A DNA stretch of 64,000 nucleotides from positions 107,171 to 171,170 of the forward strand of contig JAMLJG010000004.1 in assembly GCA_023953695.1 (NCBI GenBank), read 5' to 3'. The notes under the pieces were generated by a model. It saw only the letters and a program-made list of their open reading frames with translations, was not told where the DNA came from and made no database searches. Shown in pieces: positions 9,933-18,853 of this stretch (position 1 is its first letter; every line of letters begins with the position of its first letter). The translations under genes and the position numbers were made by a program. This DNA is from Kiritimatiellia bacterium (GTDB lineage Bacteria > Verrucomicrobiota > Kiritimatiellia > CAIVKH01).

Positions 9933-11735
9933 CTATTCGAGGATTAGCGAGGCCTTGTCCCAGCCGCTGCGGAGCGCAACGAGGTCGTACTTCATCCCGG
10001 CTATTTCTTCGGTGAGGCGCTGCTGCTCTTCCGGCGTCGCGCTCGCGCGACGCTGCGTGACCGCGCGCAGGTTCCGTTCAATTTCTTTTCGGCGGATGGA
10101 GATAATCAAATCTTGCGCCGCTCGCTCGCGCAGCTCGTCTGTGTCGCCGAGACGGCGATCGCTGGCGATCAACTGCGCCGTCAGCGTGACGCATTCGTCG
10201 CTCGTTTCGCGCGCGGCGGCAATGAGGTCGTCTCCGGATTGCCCGTTGAGAATCGCGGCATAGATCGCGCCGCAGCGCGGATCCGTGAAGTGGAGCGGTT
10301 GGACGAATTGGCGAACGAGATCGCTCTGTTCGGGGCTATTGATGAGCAGTTGGAGCAAATCGCGTTCGTCGGGGGGAGGTGGCGCGAATGGGCTGGAGGC
10401 GGCGCTTTCCGCCTCATTGCCAGCGAGGGTTGCGCGCGACGTGTGCGGCGCGGTGCGGCGAAGTTCCGATCGCAAGACGCCCTCCGTCATTCCGACGCGG
10501 AGAGAGAGTTCTTGCAGCATGCGCGAGCGTTGAACTTCGCTGGCCGAGTGTCGGATGGTCTCCAACGCGGCAGCGACCACGCGGCGAAGCCCCGCTTCCT
10601 GGGCGATGTTTTCGCGAGCGGCGAGCACGTCCACTTGAAAATTGACGACGCTGCGGGTCTTGTCGAGCTGTGCGCGAAAGGCCTCCGCGCCCTTTTTGAC
10701 GATCAAGCTATCCGGGTCCTCGCCGATGGGGAGTGGCGCGATATCCACACTCAGTTCGGCGCCGAGAAAGATTTCCGCTGAACGCAGCGCGGAGTTCTGC
10801 CCAGCGGAATCGGCATCCATCACGAGGAGTACGCGGTCGGCGTGTCGCTTGATCAGCATGGCGTGCTCATCCGTCAGGGCCGTGCCGAGCGCGGCAACCG
10901 CATTTGTGAAGCCCGCGAGATGGCAGCGAATGACGTCAATCTGGCCCTCGCAGAGCATGCAGGTTCGGCTTTCGATGATGGATTTGCGCGCGCGATCCAT
11001 TGCGAAGAGGGTGCGACTTTTTCGGAAGAGGGGCGTCTCGGGGCTGTTGAGATATTTCGCGGCGCGATCGTCTTTGCCGAGAATGCGCCCGCTGAAGGCG
11101 ATAATGCGTCCGGTTAAATCGCGAATGGGAAACATCAATCGGTCGCGAAAGCGGTCATAGCGACGGCCTTGTTCGTTTCTTGCGACGAGCCCAGCCGTTT
11201 CGAGGAGTTCGATTGAGAAGCCGTTTTTCTTCGCAAACTGTTCGAGGATGTCGAATCCGCCCGGCGCATAGCCGAGATAGAAGTCCTTGATCACGTCGGG
11301 TCCCAGATCGCGGTCCCCCAGGTACTGGCGCGCGACAGCGGCGGAAGAGTGTTCGAGAAGAACATCGTGATAAAAGCGCGCGACCTCTTCGTGGACGCGA
11401 TACAGCGTGTCTTTGCGCGTTTCCTCGCTTCGCTCCGCTTCCGTGAAGTGCAGTTCCACACCTGCGCGCTGGGCGAGGATGCGGACGGCCTCCATGAAAT
11501 CCACGCTTTCGTGCTGCATGGTGAATTTGAAAATGTCGCCTCCAGCACCGCAGCCGAAGCAGTGAAAAATCTGGCGGGCCTGATGCACCGTGAACGAGGG
11601 CGACTTTTCGCGATGGAATGGACAGAGCCCCTTGTAATTCGCGCCCGCGCGCTTGAGCGGGACGTAGGAGCCAATGAAGTCAACGATGTCTATCCGCGCG
11701 CGGATGTCATCCAAAACCTGACGAGAAACAGCCAT
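9933..11735 (-). CDS. dnaG: DNA primase
   Basis: 600 residues. The N-terminal zinc-binding domain has CPFHREKSPSF and CFGCGAGGD. The Toprim catalytic core includes EGQIDVIRCHLAGF and the metal-binding LLVMDADSAGQNSA. The C-terminal region (about 420-600) would bind the replicative helicase. It makes RNA primers at the replication fork. ATG 11735 is 3 nt after the stop of the CvpA-like gene, so the two are probably co-transcribed. The usual rpoD partner is not adjacent here. Confidence 0.97.
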   Translation of the reverse strand: MAVSRQVLDDIRARIDIVDFIGSYVPLKRAGANYKGLCPFHREKSPSFTVHQARQIFHCFGCGAGGDIFKFTMQHESVDFMEAVRILAQRAGVELHFTEAERSEETRKDTLYRVHEEVARFYHDVLLEHSSAAVARQYLGDRDLGPDVIKDFYLGYAPGGFDILEQFAKKNGFSIELLETAGLVARNEQGRRYDRFRDRLMFPIRDLTGRIIAFSGRILGKDDRAAKYLNSPETPLFRKSRTLFAMDRARKSIIESRTCMLCEGQIDVIRCHLAGFTNAVAALGTALTDEHAMLIKRHADRVLLVMDADSAGQNSALRSAEIFLGAELSVDIAPLPIGEDPDSLIVKKGAEAFRAQLDKTRSVVNFQVDVLAARENIAQEAGLRRVVAAALETIRHSASEVQRSRMLQELSLRVGMTEGVLRSELRRTAPHTSRATLAGNEAESAASSPFAPPPPDERDLLQLLINSPEQSDLVRQFVQPLHFTDPRCGAIYAAILNGQSGDDLIAAARETSDECVTLTAQLIASDRRLGDTDELRERAAQDLIISIRRKEIERNLRAVTQRRASATPEEQQRLTEEIAGMKYDLVALRSGWDKASLILE

Positions 11736-11738
11736 GGC

Positions 11739-12344
11739 TCACTCGTCGCTTGCAGGTAAATCTTCCCAGAGATCCGCAGCCCGCTCGGTGGCGTCCTCTT
11801 TCCATTCGTTTGCCGAGTTTTCGAGGCCGCCCAGCGCGGGGACTTTTTCGACCAGCCTGTCGTACCACGGTTGCACGCGCGCGGTGACGAGGCGACCCGC
11901 AAAGGAGTCCTCCGTGGCGGCGTTGTGGATCGCGTTATTTGGCAGCAAGCTGAGCAAGAGCAGCAGCAACGCCGCCACGATGGCGGAGCGCGCAAGGCCC
12001 AAGAGCGCCCCGCCGACGCGTTCCACGCGACCTTTGAAAGTGAAGCTGAACAACGCGGTGAGCGCGAGGCGAAGCAGCGTCAGCGCCACGTAGGCACCCA
12101 GAAGGAGCAGGAGGAGGCTGGTGAGCATGGAGGCCGCTGTGCCTTCGCCAAACCAATGGGCGAAGCGGCGTTCCAGCCACGACGCGAGCGGGCGCGTGTA
12201 GAGCGTGACGGCCACGATGCAGCCCGTGGCAACCAAGACGCGAGCTAACTCGCCGGAGAGACCGCGGCGCACGCCGCCAATCAAGCCCGCGAGAAGGATC
12301 ACCCCGACCACCGCATCCACCCAGTTGAACCCACTTCCAGTCAT
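11739..12344 (-). CDS. CvpA-family membrane protein
   Basis: 201 residues. Four predicted membrane segments lie in residues 8-140 (WVDAVVGVILLAGLIGGVRRG, LARVLVATGCIVAVTLY, a Leu-rich stretch LTSLLLLLLGAYVALTLLRL and IVAALLLLLLSLLP), with a charged periplasmic or cytoplasmic tail. The opening NWVDAVVG plus a GLxxGxxRG pattern is typical of CvpA (colicin V production) proteins. These are inner-membrane proteins of uncertain function that often precede dnaG or mutS genes. ATG 12344 was chosen because it matches the family N-terminus. It is the first gene of the pair with dnaG. Confidence 0.8.
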   Translation of the reverse strand: MTGSGFNWVDAVVGVILLAGLIGGVRRGLSGELARVLVATGCIVAVTLYTRPLASWLERRFAHWFGEGTAASMLTSLLLLLLGAYVALTLLRLALTALFSFTFKGRVERVGGALLGLARSAIVAALLLLLLSLLPNNAIHNAATEDSFAGRLVTARVQPWYDRLVEKVPALGGLENSANEWKEDATERAADLWEDLPASDE

Positions 12345-12476
12345 GCGACCAACGTAGGCCCGCGCGGCCCCCGTTTTCAAGATTCTTCGCGCGGGGCGGC
12401 GTTTTCTCTGCATCCGTTTGGACGGCGAAAGAATTGACTTGCAGTTGCGTGCCCTTTGACCGGTCTAATCGCGCGT

Positions 12477-13190
12477 ATGTCGGACAACGTGGAAGATTTT
12501 TCTGCGAAGGGTGGGGCGCTCGATGCTCTGCGTCGGCTCGGCATCTTTCTACTGGTCGCCGTGGTCGGTGTGGCGGTGAGCCACTATGCGAACCTGGGCG
12601 ACTACTTCAGCGCCAATGCCATCCTGGAGCTTTCCGACCGACTCGGTCCCTACGGGGTGGCCATAATCTTTGCGGCCGGCGCACTTACGCCGCTGCTCTT
12701 TTTGCCGCGTTGGCCCATCGCATTTCTTGCGGGCCTGCTCTATGGAGTGGTGTGGGGCACTTTGCTCGCCTCCGTTGCTTCGACGCTCGGCGCGTGGCTG
12801 CACTTCATGCTTTCGCGATCGCTGCTGGCGCCCGCCTCGGATCGCCTCAAGCGCCGTTTCGGATGGGAGCATCTGACGATTCCTCAAGAGAAGCAGTTCG
12901 TGACCATCCTTTTACTGCGCGCCTTTCCGCTGTCGAGTTTTGTGGCAACGAATATCCTTGCGGGCGTGCTCAAGTTGAGGCAGCGCCGCTATCTGGCCGC
13001 TTCATTTCTCGGCATGATTCCAACCTCCATTATGTATGCCGTGTGGGGAAAGTTGTTGAAGATGCCGGAGCCACATTTTTATGGCGTTGCAATCGGCGCG
13101 GTGGTTCTCATCGTGATCGGGTCTGTGGCTGCGCGGCGCTATATCGGTCCGCTTCTTCGCCCTGCGCCCAAGAATACCGCGACAGATTGA
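12477..13190 (+). CDS. VTT-domain (TVP38/TMEM64, DedA-like) membrane protein
   Basis: 237 residues with about six membrane segments. The core VTT signatures are LPRWPIAFLAGLLYGVVWGT, then LGAWLHFMLSRSL, LLRAFPLSSFVATNILAG and a final segment AIGAVVLIVIGSVAARRY. This family transports or scrambles small anions or lipids in the inner membrane. Members include DedA and TMEM64, but the substrate here is unknown. ATG 12477 was chosen over a TTG seven codons earlier. It is divergent from the CvpA-like gene. Confidence 0.8.
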   Translation: MSDNVEDFSAKGGALDALRRLGIFLLVAVVGVAVSHYANLGDYFSANAILELSDRLGPYGVAIIFAAGALTPLLFLPRWPIAFLAGLLYGVVWGTLLASVASTLGAWLHFMLSRSLLAPASDRLKRRFGWEHLTIPQEKQFVTILLLRAFPLSSFVATNILAGVLKLRQRRYLAASFLGMIPTSIMYAVWGKLLKMPEPHFYGVAIGAVVLIVIGSVAARRYIGPLLRPAPKNTATD

Positions 13191-13226
13191 CTTCCGCTGA
13201 ACGCCTTTTTCACCTAAAGTGACGGA

Positions 13227-14708
13227 ATGAACAGTTTTCGCCATTTGCTGATCGTGTGCGCGGCGGTTGCCACCGCGCTGCTAACTTTCTCTTCGGTCGC
13301 TGCGGCAGTGGACGCCTCGGCGCCACGCCAAGTGACGCTGCAAGTCTACGACATCGGGCTCACGCTCGTGGGCGAGTTGCGCTCGATCACGGCGCAAGCG
13401 GGAGAGTCGGATGTGTTTGTCCGGCAGCTCCCGACGCAATTGGACCCCGCTTCGGTGTCGGTGACACCCACGGCCGGCGGCGCGTTGCTCGATGTGTTGG
13501 AGCAGCGGTTCGAATATGATCTCTCCGACGCGAATCGCCTCCTGCGCCGCTATCTCGGGCGCACGCTTTCTGTTGGATCGAGCAGCAACGCCCGCGAGGG
13601 GCGTTTAGTGGGATTGCCCGCGTGGCGCGAGCCGCCCTTTCCATCGAAGCCGCTCGTGCTCGCGCAGCCCGATGGCGCGCTCGTCTCGTTCTACAGTCCG
13701 CTCGACGCGGGCCGCATCGCATTTCCCGGCGCGGCGAAGGTGATCTATGACGAGCCGACCCTCGTTTGGCGCGCGCGCATCCCGGCAGAAGGCATGCAAA
13801 CCATTCGACTCGGCTACGTGATGGACGGGCTCTCCTGGCAGGCCGTGTATGATGTGGTCTTGGAACCCGGCGCGCGTCTGGCGCGGCTGAGCGGGCGCAT
13901 TGGCCTTCAGAACATGAGCGGCGGCAGCTTCAGCAATGCCACAGTGGTCTTGCTCGAAACCGAGCGAGGCCGCTTGGGTGGCGACCCGGAGAATCCAGTC
14001 GAAATCTTCCCGAGCCGCTACTCCTACGGCTCCCCGCAACCGCGCGACGAGCGCACGATCGCCAGCCTCATTCCCCTTCAAACGCACAGCCTCGGCCAGA
14101 AGGTGACGCTGGGAGATGGCGACTCGGTCTTTCTGCCACTCGCATCCGTCGCGCAGCTCCCGGTGAGCCGCGTCTATGTCTATGACGGAGTCCGCTTCGA
14201 TCGCTTTCAGCGAAATCGCCGAAACGATTGGAGCTATGGCACCGAATACCACACCACCGTGGACACCTATCTCGAATTTGAAAATAAAGAGAATGTCGGC
14301 CTCGGCCTGAACTTGCCGCCGGGCCGTCTGAGCCTCTTCCAGCGCGCCGACGATGACTCCGTTGAACTCCTCGGCTCCGACACCTTGTCCGCTGTGCAGA
14401 GCGGCGCCAGCGGCCAGCTCCGCGTCGGACCCGCCCGCGGCCTGCGCGGCGAGCGCGAGCGCACCGGCTATGCGGAAGTGCGACCGCTGCACGAGTACGA
14501 AGAATCGTTCGAGATTCGACTCTTCAACGATTCCGACCAAACCGCCGCGATCCGCGTTGTGGAGCACCTCTATCGCTGGCCCGAGTTTGAAATCGTCAAG
14601 GCCGATGCGGACTATCAATCCACCGGCCCGCAGAGCATCGAGTTCCAAGTGGAACTCAAGGCCGGTGGGCGCAAGACGATCCACTACACCGTCCGCTATC
14701 GTTGGTAG
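13227..14708 (+). CDS. Secreted DUF4139-domain protein
   Basis: 493 residues with a cleavable signal peptide (about 1-28, ending SSVAAAVDA). The mature part resembles the DUF4139 family: VTLQVYDIGLTLVGELRSI at the start, a beta-rich middle with YVMDGLSWQAVYDVVL, and the C-terminal FEIRLFNDSDQTAAIRVVEH with a closing KTIHYTVRYRW strand. Such proteins are extracytoplasmic and of unknown function. It starts 36 nt after the VTT gene and lies 11 nt before a paralogue in the same direction. Confidence 0.78.
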   Translation: MNSFRHLLIVCAAVATALLTFSSVAAAVDASAPRQVTLQVYDIGLTLVGELRSITAQAGESDVFVRQLPTQLDPASVSVTPTAGGALLDVLEQRFEYDLSDANRLLRRYLGRTLSVGSSSNAREGRLVGLPAWREPPFPSKPLVLAQPDGALVSFYSPLDAGRIAFPGAAKVIYDEPTLVWRARIPAEGMQTIRLGYVMDGLSWQAVYDVVLEPGARLARLSGRIGLQNMSGGSFSNATVVLLETERGRLGGDPENPVEIFPSRYSYGSPQPRDERTIASLIPLQTHSLGQKVTLGDGDSVFLPLASVAQLPVSRVYVYDGVRFDRFQRNRRNDWSYGTEYHTTVDTYLEFENKENVGLGLNLPPGRLSLFQRADDDSVELLGSDTLSAVQSGASGQLRVGPARGLRGERERTGYAEVRPLHEYEESFEIRLFNDSDQTAAIRVVEHLYRWPEFEIVKADADYQSTGPQSIEFQVELKAGGRKTIHYTVRYRW

Positions 14709-14719
14709 GAATTGCCCCG

Positions 14720-16024
14720 ATGGATCGGCGCACGAAACGGCTCGGCTCCTTTGCAGCGCTGTTGCTCGGCACAGCCCTCTGGGCGCTTCCCGCTGCCGCA
14801 GACGCGCCCGCTGTGCCGCTGCAGCGCGATGTGATGATGGGGCAGGGGCGCGCGCTGTTTAGCGAGGAATATCGCGTCGCCTTTTCCAGCCTCAATGAAA
14901 CCCTCTCGCTCGATCTCCCCCCCGAAGCCGATTCATCCAGCCTGCTTGTCGGCGACACCCGCGGCGCCGTGCAGTGGATCGAGACGCGCTGGACCGCAGC
15001 CAAAACACCGCCGTTTGACGGCGTGCTAGAGTTGAACCAGGCCGGGATTCCCCGTTCCGAACTCAGCGCCCCGCGGCGCGGCGCACTGCGCGCCGAGTGC
15101 GCCCTCCGCGCCGTCTCGCCGCGCCCCCGCTCCGTTTGGGCGTTGTATGAAGTCACGAACCTCTCCTGGCGCGCCCGCTACGACGTGACCATCCGCGGCG
15201 ATATCTCCAATCAACTCGAACCCCTCTCGCTCGACTTCGAAGCGCGCTACTTCCTTTCCAACGGCCTCGCGCGCGCCCTCTCCGCCCGCCGCGTCACCCT
15301 CATTGGCCCGGAACGATTGAGCGTCGGCACAAGCCCCGGTCCCACCGGCCCCGGCATCCTCATGCTCGACGCCAGCAGTCCGCTCGCCGATCGCTGGAAA
15401 CCCTCCGCGCCCCCCGCCGAAGTTCCGTATCGCTACGAATGGCCCCATCCCGTCACGCTTTCCGCGGGCGAAGTCACCGCCGTCCGCTTCGCCTCGGCGC
15501 GGCGCGTTCCAACAGACCGATTGTATGTGATGGACAGCGATCAGATTCCGATTGGCGCCACGCCCATTCGGAAGCCCCTCACGCAAGTGCTGGCATTCCG
15601 CAACATTGCGCGGATCGGCCTCGGCATCCCCCTGCCGGCCGGCGTCGCATGGATCTCCGCCGGCAGTGGCCGTTCCGCGCTCCGACAGGAAGCGCTGCTG
15701 CATCACACCGCGCCCGAAGAATCCCTCCGCGTGGTGCTCGGCCCCGAATCCGGCGTGCTCGGCGCGCGCCGCACCCTCGATCGCGGTGATGAAGTGAGCG
15801 GCTTCTCGGAAGAGACCATAGAGCTGGAAATCGAAAACAATCTCGCCAGCGCCGTGCGCGTGGAGGTGAACGAGCGCCCGCCCGCCCCCCTCGCGTGGGA
15901 CATGGTGCGCTCCTCGCACACCTATGAACTGCAGAATCGCCGACTGCGCTTCGCGCTGGATGTCAATCCGCGCAGCCGATCCGTCATTCGCTACACCATC
16001 CGCGTAGCCGAAGGCGTCAACTAG
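14720..16024 (+). CDS. Secreted paralogue of the preceding DUF4139-type protein
   Basis: 434 residues with signal peptide (about 1-28, AALLLGTALWALPAAADA). It shares the order and key phrases of its upstream neighbour. VTNLSWRARYDVTI corresponds to MDGLSWQAVYDVVL, LYVMDSDQIPIG to VYVYDGVRF, and it closes SVIRYTIRVAEGVN against TIHYTVRYRW. Overall identity is low, so this is an old tandem duplication. The start ATG 14720 lies 11 nt after the upstream stop; an in-frame TTG at 14702 overlaps the neighbour. Function is unknown, probably envelope-associated. Confidence 0.75.
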   Translation: MDRRTKRLGSFAALLLGTALWALPAAADAPAVPLQRDVMMGQGRALFSEEYRVAFSSLNETLSLDLPPEADSSSLLVGDTRGAVQWIETRWTAAKTPPFDGVLELNQAGIPRSELSAPRRGALRAECALRAVSPRPRSVWALYEVTNLSWRARYDVTIRGDISNQLEPLSLDFEARYFLSNGLARALSARRVTLIGPERLSVGTSPGPTGPGILMLDASSPLADRWKPSAPPAEVPYRYEWPHPVTLSAGEVTAVRFASARRVPTDRLYVMDSDQIPIGATPIRKPLTQVLAFRNIARIGLGIPLPAGVAWISAGSGRSALRQEALLHHTAPEESLRVVLGPESGVLGARRTLDRGDEVSGFSEETIELEIENNLASAVRVEVNERPPAPLAWDMVRSSHTYELQNRRLRFALDVNPRSRSVIRYTIRVAEGVN

Positions 16025-16042
16025 CGCCCCGCGCCACGCGCG

Positions 16043-16273
16043 TCACGGCGAAGGCGGGAGCGACTTGATATCAATGGACGTTTGCCGCGCGTTGCGCGAC
16101 GTCAGCCAGCTTGCCTGGCACTGATAGAGCAGAAGAAACACCCCCAACAACAGCGCCACGAAAGCCGCAAACTTCAGATTCTCCACAAGCGAGCGATCGC
16201 GGCTCGGGAAATCAACCCGGAACTTGCCGAAGTTAATAATGGGCGGCGTAGGCCGAGATCGAGACCGTTTCAT
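16043..16273 (-). CDS. Small single-pass membrane protein
   Basis: 76 residues. A basic N-terminus (MKRSRSRP) and RDRSLVENLK precede one membrane segment (FAAFVALLLGVFLLLYQ), then a short periplasmic tail. No family is recognised. A purine-rich AGGCGG sits just before ATG 16273. It converges on the DUF4139 pair and lies downstream of tRNA-Glu. The Lys/Arg-rich start plus a clean membrane helix make it more likely real than a chance ORF. Confidence 0.55.
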   Translation of the reverse strand: MKRSRSRPTPPIINFGKFRVDFPSRDRSLVENLKFAAFVALLLGVFLLLYQCQASWLTSRNARQTSIDIKSLPPSP

Positions 16274-16343
16274 AAGCCGCCTGCCAGTCTAGCGATCTGG
16301 AGACCAATCGCAACCCGATTTGTGCCCAAAGGTTAAATGAAAG

Positions 16344-16419
16344 TGGCGTCCCCAACGAGATTCGAACTCGTGTTACCAGGATGAAAACCTGGTGTCCTAG
16401 GCCTCTAGACGATGGGGAC
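16344..16419 (-). tRNA. tRNA-Glu (anticodon TTC)
   Basis: On the minus strand a full cloverleaf is visible. The 7-bp acceptor is GTCCCCA/TGGGGAC, the anticodon arm CCAGG-TTTTCAT-CCTGG carries TTC, and the T-arm is ACGAG-TTCGAAT-CTCGT. The CCA end is encoded (discriminator G then CCA). Confidence 0.97.
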
Positions 16420-16562
16420 GCCTAAAGGGATTGGAAGGTAGCACACTTCGCTGCGCGGGCAACCTCAATTTGCGCCCCTCGCGCCCTTTTTGACGCGCGC
16501 GCAAAAGTGGAACTGCCATTGACGCACCGGGGGGTCGCTCGTATATTGCGCCCCTTGCCAAT

Positions 16563-16672
16563 TTCCAAGCGTTGGAAGTTGGAGGACTGCGCGTTTCCAG
16601 GCGTTGGAAGTTTTGCCACGAAAAGTTCCAAGGGTTGGAAGTCGGCGCGCAGCAAAGTTCCAATCGTTGGAA
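16563..16672. repeat. Array of four phased TTCCAA-N3-TTGGAA dyads upstream of leuB
   Basis: Four 15-bp inverted repeats start at 16563, 16595, 16626 and 16658, with spacers GCG, (C)AGGCG-type, GGG and TCG. Their start-to-start spacing of 32, 31 and 32 bp is three helical turns, placing all dyads on the same DNA face. The last ends 35 bp before the leuB ATG. The second copy has one change (TTCCAG). The same dyad recurs at the same 32-bp period before aroE. This could be an operator array, or hairpins in the leader RNA. The rest of 16420-16707 shows no gene. Confidence 0.8.
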
Positions 16673-16707
16673 GTGAAGCCGTGTCGTGGCGTTGAAGAGG
16701 GATGAGA

Positions 16708-17772
16708 ATGAGCAAGTCGTATAATGTCGCGGTTTTGGGTGGAGACGGAACGGGCCCTGAGGTGGTGCAGGAGGCCCTGAAAGTGCTGGAGGTGGCGCAG
16801 TCGAAATTTGGTTTCAAGCTGAACTATCAGCCCTATGACCTCGGCGGCGAGCGCTATCTGAAGACCGGCGAGACGCTGCCGGATTCCGTGATCGAGGAGT
16901 TCCGCAAGCAGGATGCGATTTTCCTCGGGGCGATTGGGCATCCGGATGTGAAGCCGGGCATCTTGGAAGTGGGCATTTTGCTCAAGGCGCGCTTCGCGCT
17001 GGATCAGTATATCAACCTGCGCCCGGTGAAGTTGTATCGCACGGAAGATTGTCCGCTGAAGGACAAGGAGCCGAAAGATGTGGATTTCGTCGTGGTTCGC
17101 GAGAACACCGGCGGCATTTATACCGGCGTCGGCGGCGTGGTGCAGAAGGGTACGCCGTTGGAAATTGCGACGCAGGTGATGGTGTATAGCCGACCGGTGG
17201 TGGAGCGCTGCGTGCGCTTCGCCTATGAATATGCGCGCCGCCGGAACAAGAAGAAGATGCTGACGCTGGTGCACAAGTCGAACGTGCTCACGCACGCGGG
17301 CGATTTGTGGGTGCGCACGCACAAGGAGCTCGGCGACCGCGAGTTCACCGACATCAAGCAGGACTATAACCACGTGGACGCCGCGACGATGTGGTTTGTG
17401 AAGCAGCCGGAGTGGTATGACGTGATCGTCACCGAGAACCTCTTCGGCGACATCATCACCGACCTCGCCGCGATTATCCAAGGCGGCCTCGGTGTGGCGG
17501 CCGGCGGAAACATCAACCCCGAAGGCGTAAGCATGTTTGAGCCCATGGGCGGAAGCGCGCCGAAATACAAGGGCCAGAATGTGATCAACCCGCTCGCAGC
17601 CATTGCCGCGGCGGGCATGATGCTCGACACGCTCGGCGAGCACGAAGCGGCGGCCGCGGTGGATCGCGCAATGACAGCCACGCTAAACAGCGGAAAAATC
17701 AAATCGCTCGCGGCGGGGCGCATGGGCCTCGGCACGAAGGAAGTGGGCGATTTGGCGGCGAGTTTGGTATAG
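16708..17772 (+). CDS. leuB: 3-isopropylmalate dehydrogenase
   Basis: 354 residues of the isocitrate/isopropylmalate dehydrogenase family. It has the NAD-site opening VAVLGGDGTGPEVVQEALKV, substrate-loop VVRENTGGIYTG, the metal-binding segment VIVTENLFGDIITDLAA and MFEPMGGSAPKYKGQN. The reaction is oxidative decarboxylation of 3-isopropylmalate in leucine synthesis. A related tartrate or isocitrate dehydrogenase cannot be fully excluded, but adjacency to asd and the short length favour LeuB. ATG 16708 has AGAGGG 7-8 nt upstream; ATG 16702 would abut it. It is followed after 52 nt by asd. Confidence 0.87.
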   Translation: MSKSYNVAVLGGDGTGPEVVQEALKVLEVAQSKFGFKLNYQPYDLGGERYLKTGETLPDSVIEEFRKQDAIFLGAIGHPDVKPGILEVGILLKARFALDQYINLRPVKLYRTEDCPLKDKEPKDVDFVVVRENTGGIYTGVGGVVQKGTPLEIATQVMVYSRPVVERCVRFAYEYARRRNKKKMLTLVHKSNVLTHAGDLWVRTHKELGDREFTDIKQDYNHVDAATMWFVKQPEWYDVIVTENLFGDIITDLAAIIQGGLGVAAGGNINPEGVSMFEPMGGSAPKYKGQNVINPLAAIAAAGMMLDTLGEHEAAAAVDRAMTATLNSGKIKSLAAGRMGLGTKEVGDLAASLV

Positions 17773-17824
17773 CGAAAAAGGACGGCGACGCTCCGCGCGT
17801 TGCCAGGAGAGAGCAAGGCAGTTT

Positions 17825-18844
17825 ATGAAGCAGTACAATGTGTGTGTGGTCGGGATCGGCGCGGTCGGGACTGAAATGGTGCGCTTGCTCAAGAAGCGGC
17901 ACTTCCCCATGAAGTCGCTGACGATTCTCGCGCGCAGCGAGCGCATTGAGGAAATTGACGGCGACCCGATTCAAGTGAAAGTTGCCTCTCCGGAAGCATT
18001 CGAAGGAATGGATTTCGCCTTCTTCGCCGGGACCGAAGGCGCGAAAGGCGCTTCGCAGACCCTGGGATGGGAAGCGGTCAAGCGCGGATGCGTGGTGATT
18101 GATAACGGAGACGACTTCCGCATGGATTCCCGCGTCCCGCTGGTGATTCCGGAAATCAATCCCGAGGCGCTCCGGGAGCACCAGGGATTGATCGCCAACC
18201 CGAACTGCAGCACCATCATCGCGCTCATGCCTTTGGCCGCCTTGCACAAGGCTGCAAAGATCAAGCGCATTGTCGCTAGCACCTATCAGGCCGTTTCGGG
18301 CACCGGCGCAGCGGCTGTCAAAGAGCTCGAGGCGCAGGTGAAAGCATGGGCCACTGGCGAGCCGCTTCCGCGCGAGGTCTATCCGCACCAGATTGCGTTC
18401 AACGTGCTCCCTTCCGTTGGCTCGTTCAAAGACGACTCCGGCGAGAGCACAGAAGAGATCAAGATGCGCAAAGAAACGCACAAGATTCTCGGCGACTCCT
18501 CCATTCGCGTGGGAAATACCTGCGTGCGCGTGCCGGTGGTTAATGGCCACAGCATTGCCATGAACATTGAGTTTGAGAAGCCGCTGACGCCGGAGCAGGC
18601 GCGCGAGATTTTGAAGCACACGCCGGGCGTTCGCGTGGTGGACGATCCGAAGCAAGCACAATATCCGATGCCGCTAGACGCCTCCGGCAACTATGAGGTC
18701 CTCGTCGGCCGCATCCGCAAAGATCAGAGTTCCGACAACGGCCTCGTCCTGTGGTGCGCTGGCGACAACATCTGGAAAGGCGCTGCACAAAACGCCATCC
18801 AGATCGCGGAGACGCTGATCGCCTCTGAAAACGCCAAAGGCTGA
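17825..18844 (+). CDS. asd: Aspartate-semialdehyde dehydrogenase
   Basis: 339 residues. The Rossmann opening is VCVVGIGAVGTEMVRLL and the catalytic Cys lies in IANPNCSTIIALMPL. ASTYQAVSGTGAAAVKEL and the C-terminal VRVPVVNGHS are the usual substrate-site segments. It reduces aspartyl phosphate to the semialdehyde at the branch to lysine/DAP, threonine and methionine. It lies 52 nt downstream of leuB on the same strand, so the dyad array probably controls both. Confidence 0.96.
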   Translation: MKQYNVCVVGIGAVGTEMVRLLKKRHFPMKSLTILARSERIEEIDGDPIQVKVASPEAFEGMDFAFFAGTEGAKGASQTLGWEAVKRGCVVIDNGDDFRMDSRVPLVIPEINPEALREHQGLIANPNCSTIIALMPLAALHKAAKIKRIVASTYQAVSGTGAAAVKELEAQVKAWATGEPLPREVYPHQIAFNVLPSVGSFKDDSGESTEEIKMRKETHKILGDSSIRVGNTCVRVPVVNGHSIAMNIEFEKPLTPEQAREILKHTPGVRVVDDPKQAQYPMPLDASGNYEVLVGRIRKDQSSDNGLVLWCAGDNIWKGAAQNAIQIAETLIASENAKG

Positions 18845-18853
18845 GCCGGCGCG

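Noticed and set aside
10113..10781. 222-residue plus-strand frame opposite dnaG
   Set aside because: It is antisense to an unmistakable primase with zinc and Toprim motifs.
16563..16672. TTCCAA dyads as a CRISPR array
   Set aside because: The repeat is only 15 bp and palindromic, with spacers of 16-17 bp, and there are no cas genes. It fits operators or hairpins instead.
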